Shown here: positions 15,607 through 24,348 of the stretch, piece after piece
Layout: every line of letters starts with the position of its first letter
Position numbering within the stretch: position 1 is the first letter of the stretch
Source of the DNA: Thermoguttaceae bacterium
Lineage (GTDB): Bacteria; Planctomycetota; Planctomycetia; Pirellulales; Thermoguttaceae
Direction of reading: 5' to 3'
DNA: 39,540 nt
NCBI GenBank assembly: GCA_017937685.1
Contig: JAGBDD010000200.1
Location: 1-39,540, forward strand
Notes under the pieces: generated by a model
Databases searched by the model: none
What the model was told of the DNA's origin: nothing
Seen by the model: the letters and a program-made list of their open reading frames with translations, nothing else
Program-made: the position numbers and the translations under genes

Positions 15607-17820
15607 TTAGAAAAGCAAACCGTTTGCGCCGGACGACGTTTCGGCGATCGAATCGTTTGCGGGAACGGCGTCGAGCATCGCTTCGAACTCCTCTTCGGTG
15701 ATCGTCGGGACGCCGAGTTCCGCCGCTTTGTCGATTTTCGATTGGCCCGGTTTCGCGCCGACGAGAACAAACGTCGTTTTCTTAGAAACGCTCGACGTCG
15801 CCTTGCCGCCGTTTGCTTCGATCGTCTCTTTGATTTTGACGCGATCGTAACGATTAAGCGTTCCGGTAACGCAAATAGTTTTTCCGTTGAGCGGAAGCGC
15901 GTTTTCAAACGGGGGGGCGCCGTCCGCCGACTCCGGAAGAGCGGGAAGCGCGGTTTCGACGCCGAGTTCTTTAAGTTCCGCGATAATGCGGCGGCCCGCT
16001 TCCGATTGGAAGAATTGGAATAAGTTTTGCGCCAAAATTTCGCCGACGTTTTCGGTTGCCGTAAACGCTTCCGCCGATTCGACTTCAAGCATCGCGTCGA
16101 TGGAGCGGAAATCTTTGACGAGGTCTTTCGCCGTTTGCGCGCCGACGCCGGGAATCGAAAGCGCCGTCAAGAGCCGGGCCGGGCCGCGCGTTTTGCTTTC
16201 TTGAATCGCTTGGGTTAAGTTGTTGGCCGACTTGGTTTTAACGCCTTCAAGCAACATTAACCGTTCGGGCGTCAAGCGGTAAAGGTCGGCGAACGAGCGG
16301 ACGAGCGGCGGCTCTTCGTTGAACAAGTCGATTTGGAGCGGAGACGTCAACCGCTCGACGAGCGACGCGCCGATTCCGTCGACGTCCATCGCGCCTTTCG
16401 ACGCGAAAAACGCCAACCGCTCGCGGAATTGCGCCGGACATTCCGGGTTGGGACAGCGGATGAACGAACCGTCGACAAACTCTTTAACCGTTTTACCGTC
16501 AACCTTTACGAGCGCGCCGGTTTCGTCCCGTTTCGAAACTTCCTGCTGGTCGCGAACGAGCGGCGACTCGCAACTCGGACAATGCTCCGGGAATCTAAAG
16601 CGCGGCGGTTCCGGGTTTTGCGGTCGCAAATACGACTCGACGCGCATCACTCGCGGGATGATTTTACCCGCTTTCGCGACGACGACCGCGTCGCCGACTC
16701 GAACGTCTTTCTCTTCGATGAACGCGATGTTGTGTAACGTCGCTCGCGAAACGGTTGTGCCGGCGATTTCGACCGGTTCCAGCTCGGCGACCGGGGTCGC
16801 GACGCCCGATTTGCCGATTTGAACGACGATTTCGCGAACGCTCGTTTGCGCTTCGTATTTTTCGAATTTGCAGGCGACGAGCCATTTCGGGAATTTCGAC
16901 GTCGAACCGATCTCTTGGCGAGCGGAGAAATCGTCGACTTTCAGAACGATACCGTCGACTTCAAAGTCAAGCGACGCAAGGTTTTCGCGCATTTCTTGGA
17001 CGTAAGCGAACGCTTCGTCGAACGTGTCGAAACGCTTGGCGAGCGGCGCGGTCGGGAGGCCGAATTCGCGCAACTTTTGCATAAACTCGAAGTGCGTCGA
17101 CGCGACGGCGGTCGGATCGGAGCCGGTCGAGTGCGCGAAGAAACGAAGGTTGCGTTCGGCGCAAACCTTGGGATCAAGTTGTTTAAGCGTTCCGGACGTC
17201 AAGTTGCGCGGGTTGGCGAACGGCTTGAACTCCTTCCCGGCGGCTTGGGCGCGCCCGGCGCCTTCGCGATTGAGGCGGTCGAGATTCGAGTTCGTCATAT
17301 AAATTTCGCCGCGCGCCTCCAAATAATCGGGAAAATCGCCGGAGAGTTTCAACGGGACGTCGCGAATCGTTCGGACGTTCGGGGTAATAATTTCGCCGAA
17401 AACGCCGTCGCCGCGGGTTAAGGCTCGGGTTAGAACGCCTTTTTCGTAAACGAGCGAGGCCGCGACGCCGTCGATTTTAAGCTCGCAAACCCAAGCAAGC
17501 GGACGACTTGCGGCTTTTTGCGCCGACTCGACGAACTCGAACAACTCGCCGTCGTTGTAAACGTTTTCGATGGAGAGCATCGGCGTCGCGTGTTGAACGA
17601 CCTCCGCCTTTCCTTCGAGCTTGTCGCCGATTCGCTGGGTCGGACTGTCCGGCGAAACGAGTTCGGGAAACGCTAACTCGATTTTTCGCAACTCTTTAAC
17701 AAGCGCGTCGTATTCGTGATCGGGGCGGTCGGGCGCGTTTTCGACGAAATAAAGGCGGTCGCAACGTCGAATTTCGGCGGTCAAACGTTCGATTTCTTGG
17801 CGAGCTTCGTTGTGCGTCAT
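15607..17820 (-). CDS. ligA: NAD-dependent DNA ligase
   Basis: A 737-residue enzyme that seals nicks during replication and repair using NAD. Domains in order: Ia (about 1-70, with the NMN-contacting YDALVKEL and YFVENAPDRPDHEYD), adenylation domain with catalytic K115 in CELKIDGVA, OB fold (about 330-405), a four-cysteine zinc finger (CPSCESP then CPNPECP), helix-hairpin-helix repeats (about 490-610, with LSIPGVGAQTAKDL) and a C-terminal BRCT domain (about 643-718, GKTICVTGTL). Size is slightly above the usual 670 residues. The extra length lies in the zinc-finger loop (SKRDETGALVKVDGKTV) and the C-tail. The ATG at 17820 has no Shine-Dalgarno site and the leader is C/T-rich on the coding strand. 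Confidence 0.97.
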   Translation of the reverse strand: MTHNEARQEIERLTAEIRRCDRLYFVENAPDRPDHEYDALVKELRKIELAFPELVSPDSPTQRIGDKLEGKAEVVQHATPMLSIENVYNDGELFEFVESAQKAASRPLAWVCELKIDGVAASLVYEKGVLTRALTRGDGVFGEIITPNVRTIRDVPLKLSGDFPDYLEARGEIYMTNSNLDRLNREGAGRAQAAGKEFKPFANPRNLTSGTLKQLDPKVCAERNLRFFAHSTGSDPTAVASTHFEFMQKLREFGLPTAPLAKRFDTFDEAFAYVQEMRENLASLDFEVDGIVLKVDDFSARQEIGSTSKFPKWLVACKFEKYEAQTSVREIVVQIGKSGVATPVAELEPVEIAGTTVSRATLHNIAFIEEKDVRVGDAVVVAKAGKIIPRVMRVESYLRPQNPEPPRFRFPEHCPSCESPLVRDQQEVSKRDETGALVKVDGKTVKEFVDGSFIRCPNPECPAQFRERLAFFASKGAMDVDGIGASLVERLTSPLQIDLFNEEPPLVRSFADLYRLTPERLMLLEGVKTKSANNLTQAIQESKTRGPARLLTALSIPGVGAQTAKDLVKDFRSIDAMLEVESAEAFTATENVGEILAQNLFQFFQSEAGRRIIAELKELGVETALPALPESADGAPPFENALPLNGKTICVTGTLNRYDRVKIKETIEANGGKATSSVSKKTTFVLVGAKPGQSKIDKAAELGVPTITEEEFEAMLDAVPANDSIAETSSGANGLLF

Positions 17821-17960
17821 AGCGTCGTTTCAATGCGGTTGGAAAGCGCGTTTGCAACCGACGTTAGAAAATTAAAGGGGAAAAAGGCGTTGGGAACGTC
17901 CCGACGAAATCTAACAAATTGAAGCCGCCGAGACAAGAGCGATTTTGGATTTTACGGCAA

Positions 17961-18032
17961 AAAAATAGCGAATAAGGGGAGAATAGGGGGAATGAAAAAG
18001 AAAAGATTGGCGATATAGGGGGAATGGGAAAG
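17961..18032. repeat. A/G-rich short tandem repeat, longest member of a dispersed family
   Basis: On the plus strand this stretch is a chain of 9-10-base units such as AATAGCGA, ATAAGGGGAG, AATAGGGGG, ATATAGGGGG and AATGGGAAAG. Related patches occur at 2531-2570, 4319-4347, 6631-6662, 8351-8377, 21766-21791, 24236-24274, 26291-26340 and 38661-38689, all purine-rich on the plus strand. One inverted relative lies near 38430-38467. They occur only in spacers. Confidence 0.6.
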
Positions 18033-18117
18033 CCGGCGTCGCGGCGCGAACTTGCGGTTGCGTTAAAAACGCGCCAAGCAAAAAATGCGACGCGACGCCA
18101 ATAAACGCGGAGGAAAG

Positions 18118-18978
18118 TTAAGCGTTGGAAGGAAATCCGCCGATTAGTCCGGCGATCGTCTCGTGCGCGAGCGTCAGGCCGAAAATGCCGACGATCGTCG
18201 AGAGACTGCCGAGCGAATTGCGCGGACGTCCGGGGGGCGAATCGACGTTCGACGCGTCGAGCGGAGCGGCGGGAGCGACCCGTTCGAGACCGTCGGAACC
18301 GGAAGTCGCGGCGCGCATTCGATCGCGAATCGGTTCCGGCGAGTAAACGCAACGAACGGAGTCGACGTCTATCTCGACGCGGCGCAAACGTTTGCGAACT
18401 TGCGCCGAAAGCGGGCAATGCGAAACGTCGGTCAAGCGTCCGACGCGAACGAGCGACGCGTCGAAGCGAAGAGCGGCGCCCATACTCGAAATCAGCGGCA
18501 AACCGCGGCGCGTAACCTCGGCGATTAACGCGACTTTCGGCCCGAGCGAATCGATCGCGTCGACGACGAAATCGGGGGGCGTCGCCCAGTCGTCGGCAAA
18601 GAGCGACGGAATCGTTTTGTCGTTGATAAGTATTTGCCTCGTTTCGACTTGCGCCGTCGGGTTGATCGCCGCGATTCGCTCTTTCGCGACGTCGGCTTTT
18701 AGCCGTCCGACCGTTTCCCAAGTCGCGAAAAGTTGGCGGTTTATGTTGCTCGGTTGGACGACGTCAAAATCGACGAGACGGAAACGCCCGACGCCGGAAC
18801 GCGCCAACGCTTCAACCGCGTAACTGCCGACGGCGCCGAGGCCCGCGACCAAAACGCAGGAACAACGCAAACGCTTCAAAGCGTCGCGACCGAGCATAAG
18901 TTCCGTTCGCGCAAACTGTTCGGACGAACGCGGCGCGACGTCGCCGTTTTGGATAGAAGCGGAAAACGGGACGGACAT
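18118..18978 (-). CDS. tcdA: tRNA threonylcarbamoyladenosine dehydratase
   Basis: A 286-residue E1-like ATPase. TcdA (CsdL) adenylates t6A at position 37 of ANN-decoding tRNAs and dehydrates it to the cyclic form ct6A. The ATP-binding fold starts with VAGLGAVGSYAVEAL (44-58), then LVDFDVVQPSNINRQ (68-82) carries the acidic and Arg residues typical of the ThiF/MoeB/E1 superfamily. DAIDSLGPK and the SSMGAALRFDAS segment are typical of TcdA rather than MoeB or ThiF. No zinc-binding CxxC pair is seen, also as in TcdA. AAGGAG eight bases upstream supports the ATG at 18978. It sits 60 bases downstream of larB on the same strand and may share its transcript. Confidence 0.88.
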   Translation of the reverse strand: MSVPFSASIQNGDVAPRSSEQFARTELMLGRDALKRLRCSCVLVAGLGAVGSYAVEALARSGVGRFRLVDFDVVQPSNINRQLFATWETVGRLKADVAKERIAAINPTAQVETRQILINDKTIPSLFADDWATPPDFVVDAIDSLGPKVALIAEVTRRGLPLISSMGAALRFDASLVRVGRLTDVSHCPLSAQVRKRLRRVEIDVDSVRCVYSPEPIRDRMRAATSGSDGLERVAPAAPLDASNVDSPPGRPRNSLGSLSTIVGIFGLTLAHETIAGLIGGFPSNA

Positions 18979-19038
18979 CGACGGACTCCTTGCGACAAAA
19001 GTAAAACGAACGTTGCGTAAAGCTCTTAAATAAACGAG

Positions 19039-19833
19039 TTATTTTTCGGATTGGAAGGCGCGGCCGCGTTCGAAAGCTCGGCGCGCGGCGTCGGCGACCC
19101 GTTTGGCGATTAAACCGGCGACGTATCCGCCTTTGAATCCCGCGTCAATGTTAACGACGGTAACGTTGGACGCGCAACTGTTGAGCATTCCGAGGGTTGC
19201 GGCGACTCCGCCGAACGCGGCTCCGTATCCGACGCTCGTTGGAACCGCGACGATCGGCGCCGAAACGTATCCGCCGACGACGCTCGGCAGCGCGCCCTCC
19301 ATTCCGGCGCAAACGACGATCGCGTCGGCGTCGACAAACAACGGAAGTTTTGCGATTAAACGCTTTGGCCCGGCGACGCCGACGTCTTGAACGAGAACGA
19401 CGTCCGCTCCCGTCCAAAGGGCGGTTTCTCGAGCTTCCTCGGCGACCGGAAGATCGCTCGTTCCGGCGGTTAGAATCGCGACTTTGCCGCGAAAACGCGG
19501 CGTCGCGTCGTCGTTAGTTGACGACTCGACGTCGCGTTGGCGCAAGTTATTGACGTCGTTGGTTTTCGGAACTCGAAAAGTGCGCGCGATTTCGTTGTAG
19601 TAAGCGTTGGGATAAAGGGCCTGAAATTCGGGAAGGAGCGCGGCGGCTTTCTCGGGGGCGACGCGAGTCGCGAAAACGTCGATTCCGCGTTCGAGTTGAG
19701 CGAACGCGATTCGGCGAATCGCATCGACGGTTTTTCCTTCTCCGTAAACGACTTCGGAAAAGCCGCAACGGCGTTCGCGATCCAAATCGACGAGCGCGTC
19801 GTCGAGATCGATAAAATCGGGCGAGTTGGACAT
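19039..19833 (-). CDS. larB: LarB, pyridinium-3,5-dicarboxylate mononucleotide synthase
   Basis: A 264-residue protein. LarB carboxylates and hydrolyses nicotinic acid adenine dinucleotide, the first step in making the nickel-pincer nucleotide cofactor of lactate racemase and related enzymes. The N-terminal CGFSEVVYGEGKT segment (18-30) and the PurE-like core (AILTAGTSDLPVAEEA, QDVGVAGPKRL, CAGMEGALPSVVGG, VPTSVGYGAAFGG) are diagnostic. No larC, larE or lactate racemase gene lies in the window, so the cofactor's later steps must be encoded elsewhere. AAGGAA precedes the ATG. The gene follows a terminator on its own strand (19888-19916), so it probably starts a transcript that may include tcdA. 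Confidence 0.92.
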   Translation of the reverse strand: MSNSPDFIDLDDALVDLDRERRCGFSEVVYGEGKTVDAIRRIAFAQLERGIDVFATRVAPEKAAALLPEFQALYPNAYYNEIARTFRVPKTNDVNNLRQRDVESSTNDDATPRFRGKVAILTAGTSDLPVAEEARETALWTGADVVLVQDVGVAGPKRLIAKLPLFVDADAIVVCAGMEGALPSVVGGYVSAPIVAVPTSVGYGAAFGGVAATLGMLNSCASNVTVVNIDAGFKGGYVAGLIAKRVADAARRAFERGRAFQSEK

Positions 19834-19887
19834 CGGCGCTGTTCCTTAAACGATAAAGCGTTAAACAACGTTGGTTGCGAATTTGTT

Positions 19888-19916
19888 AAAAATGTCGCGC
19901 TTTTTAAGCGACGACA
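19888..19916 (-). terminator. Intrinsic terminator after the helical unknown gene
   Basis: On the minus strand TGTCG-T-CGCTT (19906-19916) pairs with AAGCGCGACA (19893-19902) over a three-base loop with one bulged T. It is followed by a TTTTT run (19888-19892). It separates the upstream leftward genes from larB. Confidence 0.8.
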
Positions 19917-19949
19917 AGTAAAAAGTGGGCGCGTTAAATTGTTAATTCA

Positions 19950-21740
19950 TTAGGGGTGAGCAAACGCGTCGGGAGAGACGACGTCGAGGCGTTCCGCGAG
20001 CGCGAACGCGATTTTGACGAGCGCGAAGACCGCTTCGTCCGGCGCGGCGTCGGTAAAGGCTTTCGACGGCTTAACCGCCGCGTCGACAATAGTTGCGACT
20101 TGCGCGACGTCGGCTTTGGCGGGCGAGTCGGCTTGCGCGAAAAGGCGCGCAAGTTGGAAGCGCGTTTCGCATTCGAGGCGAATTAGCGGATCGGCGAGAG
20201 GAGCGAGAAAGTCGGAAATTAACGTCGCGTCGAGTTTTACAACTTGCGCGTAAAGATCGAACCCGTCGCCGAGGGCCGCGTCGCGGAAATCTTCCGGTTC
20301 GATCGCGTCCATTTCGGCTTTCCAAAGAGACGCTAACTTTTGCGCCGCCTTAGGATAGGACGCTTCAATATGCGCGTCGACGAGACGTTCGTAAAATTGC
20401 GCGCGTTCGAACGCCGTGTCGAGGCGCGGAAGGCGGCCTAACAGCTTGCGAACGACGTTTTTAGCGACGGTTTTATCGCCGAATCGAAACTCGATTTCCG
20501 CCGAAGTCGTTAAATTGTCGAGTTCGTCGTATAAATCGTCCGCGTCCGCCGATAAACTCGTCGCGACGTTGCGAGCCGATTCGAGCCAACGCGTTTTTTC
20601 CGCGGCGAAGAAATCGGCGTCGTTGCGGTAAAACGAACGACGATAATCGGTTGCGTTGCTTGGCAACGCTGAGTCGGGGGAGACGTTTCGCGTCGCGGAG
20701 ACCGTTTTTTCCGCTTCGACGAGGCGTTCAAAAATCGGGAAATAAGCCGCGAGGTTGCCCGAACGCTCTAAAAACGCGCGGAAAAATTCGCCGTTTTCCA
20801 GCGCGAAGGGAGACGAGACAACCGCTTCGTCGACAACGCTTTGCAATTCGTCGAGAGCGTCGTCGTCCAACGGCGCCCCGTCAAGATCGACGTCGGCGTC
20901 GAGCGCGGTCGCAATTTGGGTTAAACGGCGTCGGGTTTCCGCGTTAAACGCTTGGCGAAGCGCGATTTCCTGCGGGAGCGGCGCGGCGGAACCGGCGGCG
21001 GAATAAAAAGCGAAAACGTCGCGCGCGGCGCGTTCGCAAAGTTCGAGAAAACCGCCGGGGGATTCGAATTGTTCCCAAACGTCGGCGACGTCGTTTCCAA
21101 AGGGCGTTAAATCGAGGGTTGCGTCGTCTCGGTTGGAAACGGCGACAAGCGGCGCGTCGTCGCGGCGAGTCGCGTCGAATAAAACGGCGGCGACGACGGT
21201 CGCGGCGGCTTCTTCAAAAATGCGCAAGTCTTCGATTTCTTCGAGTTGCGCCAAGGCTTTTGCGCGTTCGGGAGCGTCGCTCAAACGAAAACGCGCGATT
21301 CGGTCGGCGAGACGTCGCGAATAAGCGACGAGGGCGTTTTGGCGTTCCTCGGCGTTGTCGATTTCGGCGAGAAGGGCGTCCGCGGTCGGCTCGACAAAAA
21401 AAATTTCGTCGCAAGCGTTTAGAGCGAGCGCGGCGTCGAGCGCAAGGCGACGCAAATAAGCGCGTTCCGTTCGAGATTCGACCGTCGCTATCGTTTCGCG
21501 AACCGTTTCGAGCGACGTCGCGACGCGCGAACGCCAATCGGCAAGAAAGTTTTCGCCTGATGACGACGTGTAAACGAGACGCTCTAACCGGAGTATCTCC
21601 AACGATTTAATGACGGCGTTGGCGCGCTCGTTTGCGTTGTCGGCTTGGGAAACGAGTTCGCTAGCTCGGTCGAAAAGACGTTGAAAAACGAGGCGAAACG
21701 AGGAAAAATCGTCGGGGCGAGGGATATTTAAAACGGTCAT
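19950..21740 (-). CDS. Unrecognised 596-residue helical protein
   Basis: No family is recognised. The protein is very acidic, Ala/Leu/Asp/Arg-rich and almost wholly helical by composition, with no signal peptide and no membrane segment, so it is probably cytoplasmic. Repeated patterns such as ERLVDAHIEASYPKAAQKLASLW and LARLFAQADSPAKADVAQ resemble alpha-solenoid (TPR/HEAT-like) helices but no canonical repeat can be aligned by eye. The start (ATG 21740) lacks a Shine-Dalgarno site. It lies 51 bases after an MFS transporter gene on the same strand, so the two may be cotranscribed. A terminator follows. It could be a lineage-specific scaffold protein. Confidence 0.7.
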   Translation of the reverse strand: MTVLNIPRPDDFSSFRLVFQRLFDRASELVSQADNANERANAVIKSLEILRLERLVYTSSSGENFLADWRSRVATSLETVRETIATVESRTERAYLRRLALDAALALNACDEIFFVEPTADALLAEIDNAEERQNALVAYSRRLADRIARFRLSDAPERAKALAQLEEIEDLRIFEEAAATVVAAVLFDATRRDDAPLVAVSNRDDATLDLTPFGNDVADVWEQFESPGGFLELCERAARDVFAFYSAAGSAAPLPQEIALRQAFNAETRRRLTQIATALDADVDLDGAPLDDDALDELQSVVDEAVVSSPFALENGEFFRAFLERSGNLAAYFPIFERLVEAEKTVSATRNVSPDSALPSNATDYRRSFYRNDADFFAAEKTRWLESARNVATSLSADADDLYDELDNLTTSAEIEFRFGDKTVAKNVVRKLLGRLPRLDTAFERAQFYERLVDAHIEASYPKAAQKLASLWKAEMDAIEPEDFRDAALGDGFDLYAQVVKLDATLISDFLAPLADPLIRLECETRFQLARLFAQADSPAKADVAQVATIVDAAVKPSKAFTDAAPDEAVFALVKIAFALAERLDVVSPDAFAHP

Positions 21741-21791
21741 CGGCGTTGAAACGGGCTAAGGCTTGATGAAAACGGGGAAACGGGGAAAATG

Positions 21792-23180
21792 TTAATCGGC
21801 GTCGTCGCGGCGGTCGACGGGACGGAACGCCAGGAGGAGCGTCGGCGCGAGCGTTAAAAGCGCGGCTCCCGACAAGAAAACGCAGCGACAGTAAACGACG
21901 ACGCGATCCGGGGTTTGGAGTTCGTCGGCAAGGGCGCGAACGCGGTCGAAATTCCAACCGCCCAACATCGAGGACAGGCCGAACGCCAACGCCGTCGCGG
22001 CAAAGTAAAACGCGACGAACGCCGATCGTTCGCTAGGTTCGGAACGTTTTGTTATTTCGTTGTTTAACGCAATGTTGACAACGACCCAAGCGATCCAAAA
22101 GAGCGCCGCGACAAACGAGATAATCCAAGCGTTCGTCGGCGCGAAAGCGTAGGCGAGAAGGCCAAGCGCGACGCCGCTAAGCGCTATGAAACAGGCGGTT
22201 GGGGAGCGACGGCGAGCGACGAAACGCGCGGCGAAGCTCGCCGTCGACCATTGGCCGGTATTAATGAGCGCCGTCGCCGTAAGAGACGCAAACAACGACA
22301 GTTGGAAAACGGACGTGCGAAAATAATATTGCGGCGCTTGCGTAAAACCTAAAACGGCTTGGAGCGCGCTCCCGAAAAGGACAAGCGTTAAAAAGGAAGG
22401 AGAGCGAAGCGGCGCGAACATTTGACGCAATCGGTTGAAAACGCTTGCGTTGGAAGAACGCTCGACGCAAATTTCCGGCGCGCGAAACAAAGGAAAAACC
22501 GACGCGATTAAGAAAATGACGCCAAGTAACGGAAGGGCGACGCGCCAAGCGTCCGTCGCGAACGGTTCGGACGAAAAACGCGGCGAACGTTGAAGATAGG
22601 TGAAAACGCCGACGCCCGCCACGCCGACGATTTTGCCGAGGAGCAAACGACGTTCGCGGCGCGCGAAGAAAAGAAGTCGCGACGCGGGCGTTACGACGTC
22701 GCCCATCCAGCTCCAAAGCGCCGTCGTCGCGACGTATTCGGCTAAATGATGAATCGCCCAAATCGCGCCGATTAAGAAGAAAGCGAGGTTAAGACCGCCG
22801 TCGCGCGACGTCGCCAAGCGTTCGAAAAAGGGCGCGCCGAAGGGGAGCGCCAGCAAAAGCGTCGGCGCAAGGAGCGCGCAACTAACGCAAAGCCGCTTGC
22901 GCCCGCCGACCCAACCGATCGCGGCGGGCGTTAACAAACGAAGAAGGCCGATTAAGCGCGGCGCGGCGACCGTCCACGCGATCGCCGTTCCTAAAGCCGC
23001 CGAATTGCTCGCGTTAGGAACTAGCGCCGTTAGGAAGTAAATAACGAACGTCGAGTTGACGAAACTGTTGCCGACGCCCCAAAGGAACGCGTTGCGACAA
23101 AACGCGTCGCGCGCGGCGCGACGTAAAAAGATCGGCGCGTCGGTTAACGGCGGGCGAGAGGCGAGGCGCGGTTTTCGCAT
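21792..23180 (-). CDS. MFS-type transporter
   Basis: A 462-residue inner-membrane protein with about 12 hydrophobic segments, for example FVNSTFVIYFLTALV, LNLAFFLIGAIWAIHH, WRVALPLLGVIFLIASVFPLF, WIISFVAALFWIAWVVV and AFVAFYFAATALAFG. The short loop GWVGGRKRL between segments 2 and 3 fits the MFS loop motif. I chose the ATG at 23180. An upstream in-frame TTG at 23252 would add 24 residues (MYSKSNAD...). Neither start has a Shine-Dalgarno site. Substrate is unknown. Position just downstream of a metal-binding periplasmic protein is suggestive but does not prove metal transport. It may form an operon with that gene and the downstream helical unknown. Confidence 0.75.
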   Translation of the reverse strand: MRKPRLASRPPLTDAPIFLRRAARDAFCRNAFLWGVGNSFVNSTFVIYFLTALVPNASNSAALGTAIAWTVAAPRLIGLLRLLTPAAIGWVGGRKRLCVSCALLAPTLLLALPFGAPFFERLATSRDGGLNLAFFLIGAIWAIHHLAEYVATTALWSWMGDVVTPASRLLFFARRERRLLLGKIVGVAGVGVFTYLQRSPRFSSEPFATDAWRVALPLLGVIFLIASVFPLFRAPEICVERSSNASVFNRLRQMFAPLRSPSFLTLVLFGSALQAVLGFTQAPQYYFRTSVFQLSLFASLTATALINTGQWSTASFAARFVARRRSPTACFIALSGVALGLLAYAFAPTNAWIISFVAALFWIAWVVVNIALNNEITKRSEPSERSAFVAFYFAATALAFGLSSMLGGWNFDRVRALADELQTPDRVVVYCRCVFLSGAALLTLAPTLLLAFRPVDRRDDAD

Positions 23181-23255
23181 CGGACGCTTAAAAGGAAGGC
23201 GAATAAAGGAGGCGCCGACGAAAAGGAAGTCGGCGTTACTCTTGGAATACAACGG

Positions 23256-24230
23256 TTAAGGAGCCGTCGACGACGGCGCGAACGAGCGTTCCAGCGCGTC
23301 GGTCAACGCTCGCAAATTGACGAAATAATCCTTTTCCAAGGGCGAGTGGACGATAAGTTCGGCGCCGATTTCGTTCGCGACGACTTGCGCTGCGGCGCGG
23401 TCGAATTCCGGTTGCACGATCGTCGCTCGAAGCCCGTCGGCGCGCGCCGTTTGGCTCAACTCCGCTAATTCGCGAGGGCGCGGCGCTTTGCCTTGCGCTT
23501 CGATGGCGCGTTGCGTTAAATGAAACTCGTTGGCGAAATAGCCGTAAGCGGGATGAAAAACGACGAACGTTCGACCTTTGAACGGCGTAAGTCGCTTCGA
23601 AATCTCGGTTTGCAACGCGGCGAGTTCGGCGTCGAACGTCGCGGCGTTCGCTTGGAAAAACTCCGCGTTTTCGGGCGCCGCTTCGCAAAGGGCTTGTGTC
23701 GCTTGTTCGACGAGAAGTCGCGCGACCGCCGGACTCGTCCAGACGTGCGGATCGACTTCCGAATGCGAGCAAGAGTGCGAACAGGTTTCGCCTTCCGAAT
23801 GGGAATGCGAATGAGCGCAAGGATTCGGCAAAAGTTCGACGCGTTCGCAAAGATCGACGGCGAGCGAGTTGGGCGCGATCGAAGCGATATTTTGAGCAAA
23901 ACGCTCCTCGACGGGGAGACCGACGCGGAAAAAGAGGCGCGTCGACGCGAGCGCGGCTAAGTCGGCGGGCGTCGGCGAAAACGATTCCGGGTCTTTGCCG
24001 GCGGGGGTTAACGTCGAAACGGCGACGCGGTCGCCTCCGACGCGTTCGACAAAGTAGGCGAGCGGATCGACGGCGACTAAAACGCGAAGTTGCGAACCGT
24101 CTTCCAAGGCTTGACGGCGCGCGACGCTCAAACGCGTCAAGACGAGGGCGCCTAAAATAAGGAGCAACGCGCCGAGCGTAACGCCGACGCCCAAGGTTAA
24201 ATAACTGCGTGAAGGGCGGTTCGCTGTCAT
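23256..24230 (-). CDS. ZnuA/TroA-family metal-binding periplasmic protein
   Basis: A 324-residue protein anchored or exported by a hydrophobic N-terminal segment (about 11-32). The family binds Zn or Mn for ABC importers. The core starts at LRVLVAVDPLAYFVERVGG (48-66). A His/Cys-rich loop (AHSHSHSEGETCSHSCSHS, 139-157) is typical of ZnuA zinc scavenging loops. The ligand motif DPHVW (H162) and the later VVFHPAYGYF histidine are kept. The first ligand, usually His in a DPHxxEPTP motif, is Glu here (KDPESFSPTPAD, E82). No znuB or znuC lies beside it; the neighbour is an MFS transporter. Its ATG at 24230 has no Shine-Dalgarno site. Confidence 0.85.
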   Translation of the reverse strand: MTANRPSRSYLTLGVGVTLGALLLILGALVLTRLSVARRQALEDGSQLRVLVAVDPLAYFVERVGGDRVAVSTLTPAGKDPESFSPTPADLAALASTRLFFRVGLPVEERFAQNIASIAPNSLAVDLCERVELLPNPCAHSHSHSEGETCSHSCSHSEVDPHVWTSPAVARLLVEQATQALCEAAPENAEFFQANAATFDAELAALQTEISKRLTPFKGRTFVVFHPAYGYFANEFHLTQRAIEAQGKAPRPRELAELSQTARADGLRATIVQPEFDRAAAQVVANEIGAELIVHSPLEKDYFVNLRALTDALERSFAPSSTAP

Positions 24231-24291
24231 TGACGTGGAAAATTAGGGAAGGGGGGGAGGCGGGAAAACGGAAAGACGACGTTCTTAAGGC

Positions 24292-24343
24292 GCGAACGCC
24301 CGTCGCGTTTAACGACGAGCGTTCGCTAAAACGTTTTTAGGCA
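24292..24343. repeat. Strong 14-bp inverted repeat plus adjacent short palindrome
   Basis: GCGAACGCCCGTCG (24292-24305) pairs with CGACGAGCGTTCGC (24313-24326) over a seven-base loop, with one mismatch that becomes a G-U pair on the minus-strand RNA. A CTAAAA/TTTTTAG palindrome (24326-24341) follows. It lies just past the stop of the leftward TPR gene but has no T run, so it may be a factor-dependent or 3'-stabilising hairpin. Confidence 0.55.
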
Positions 24344-24348
24344 AACGA

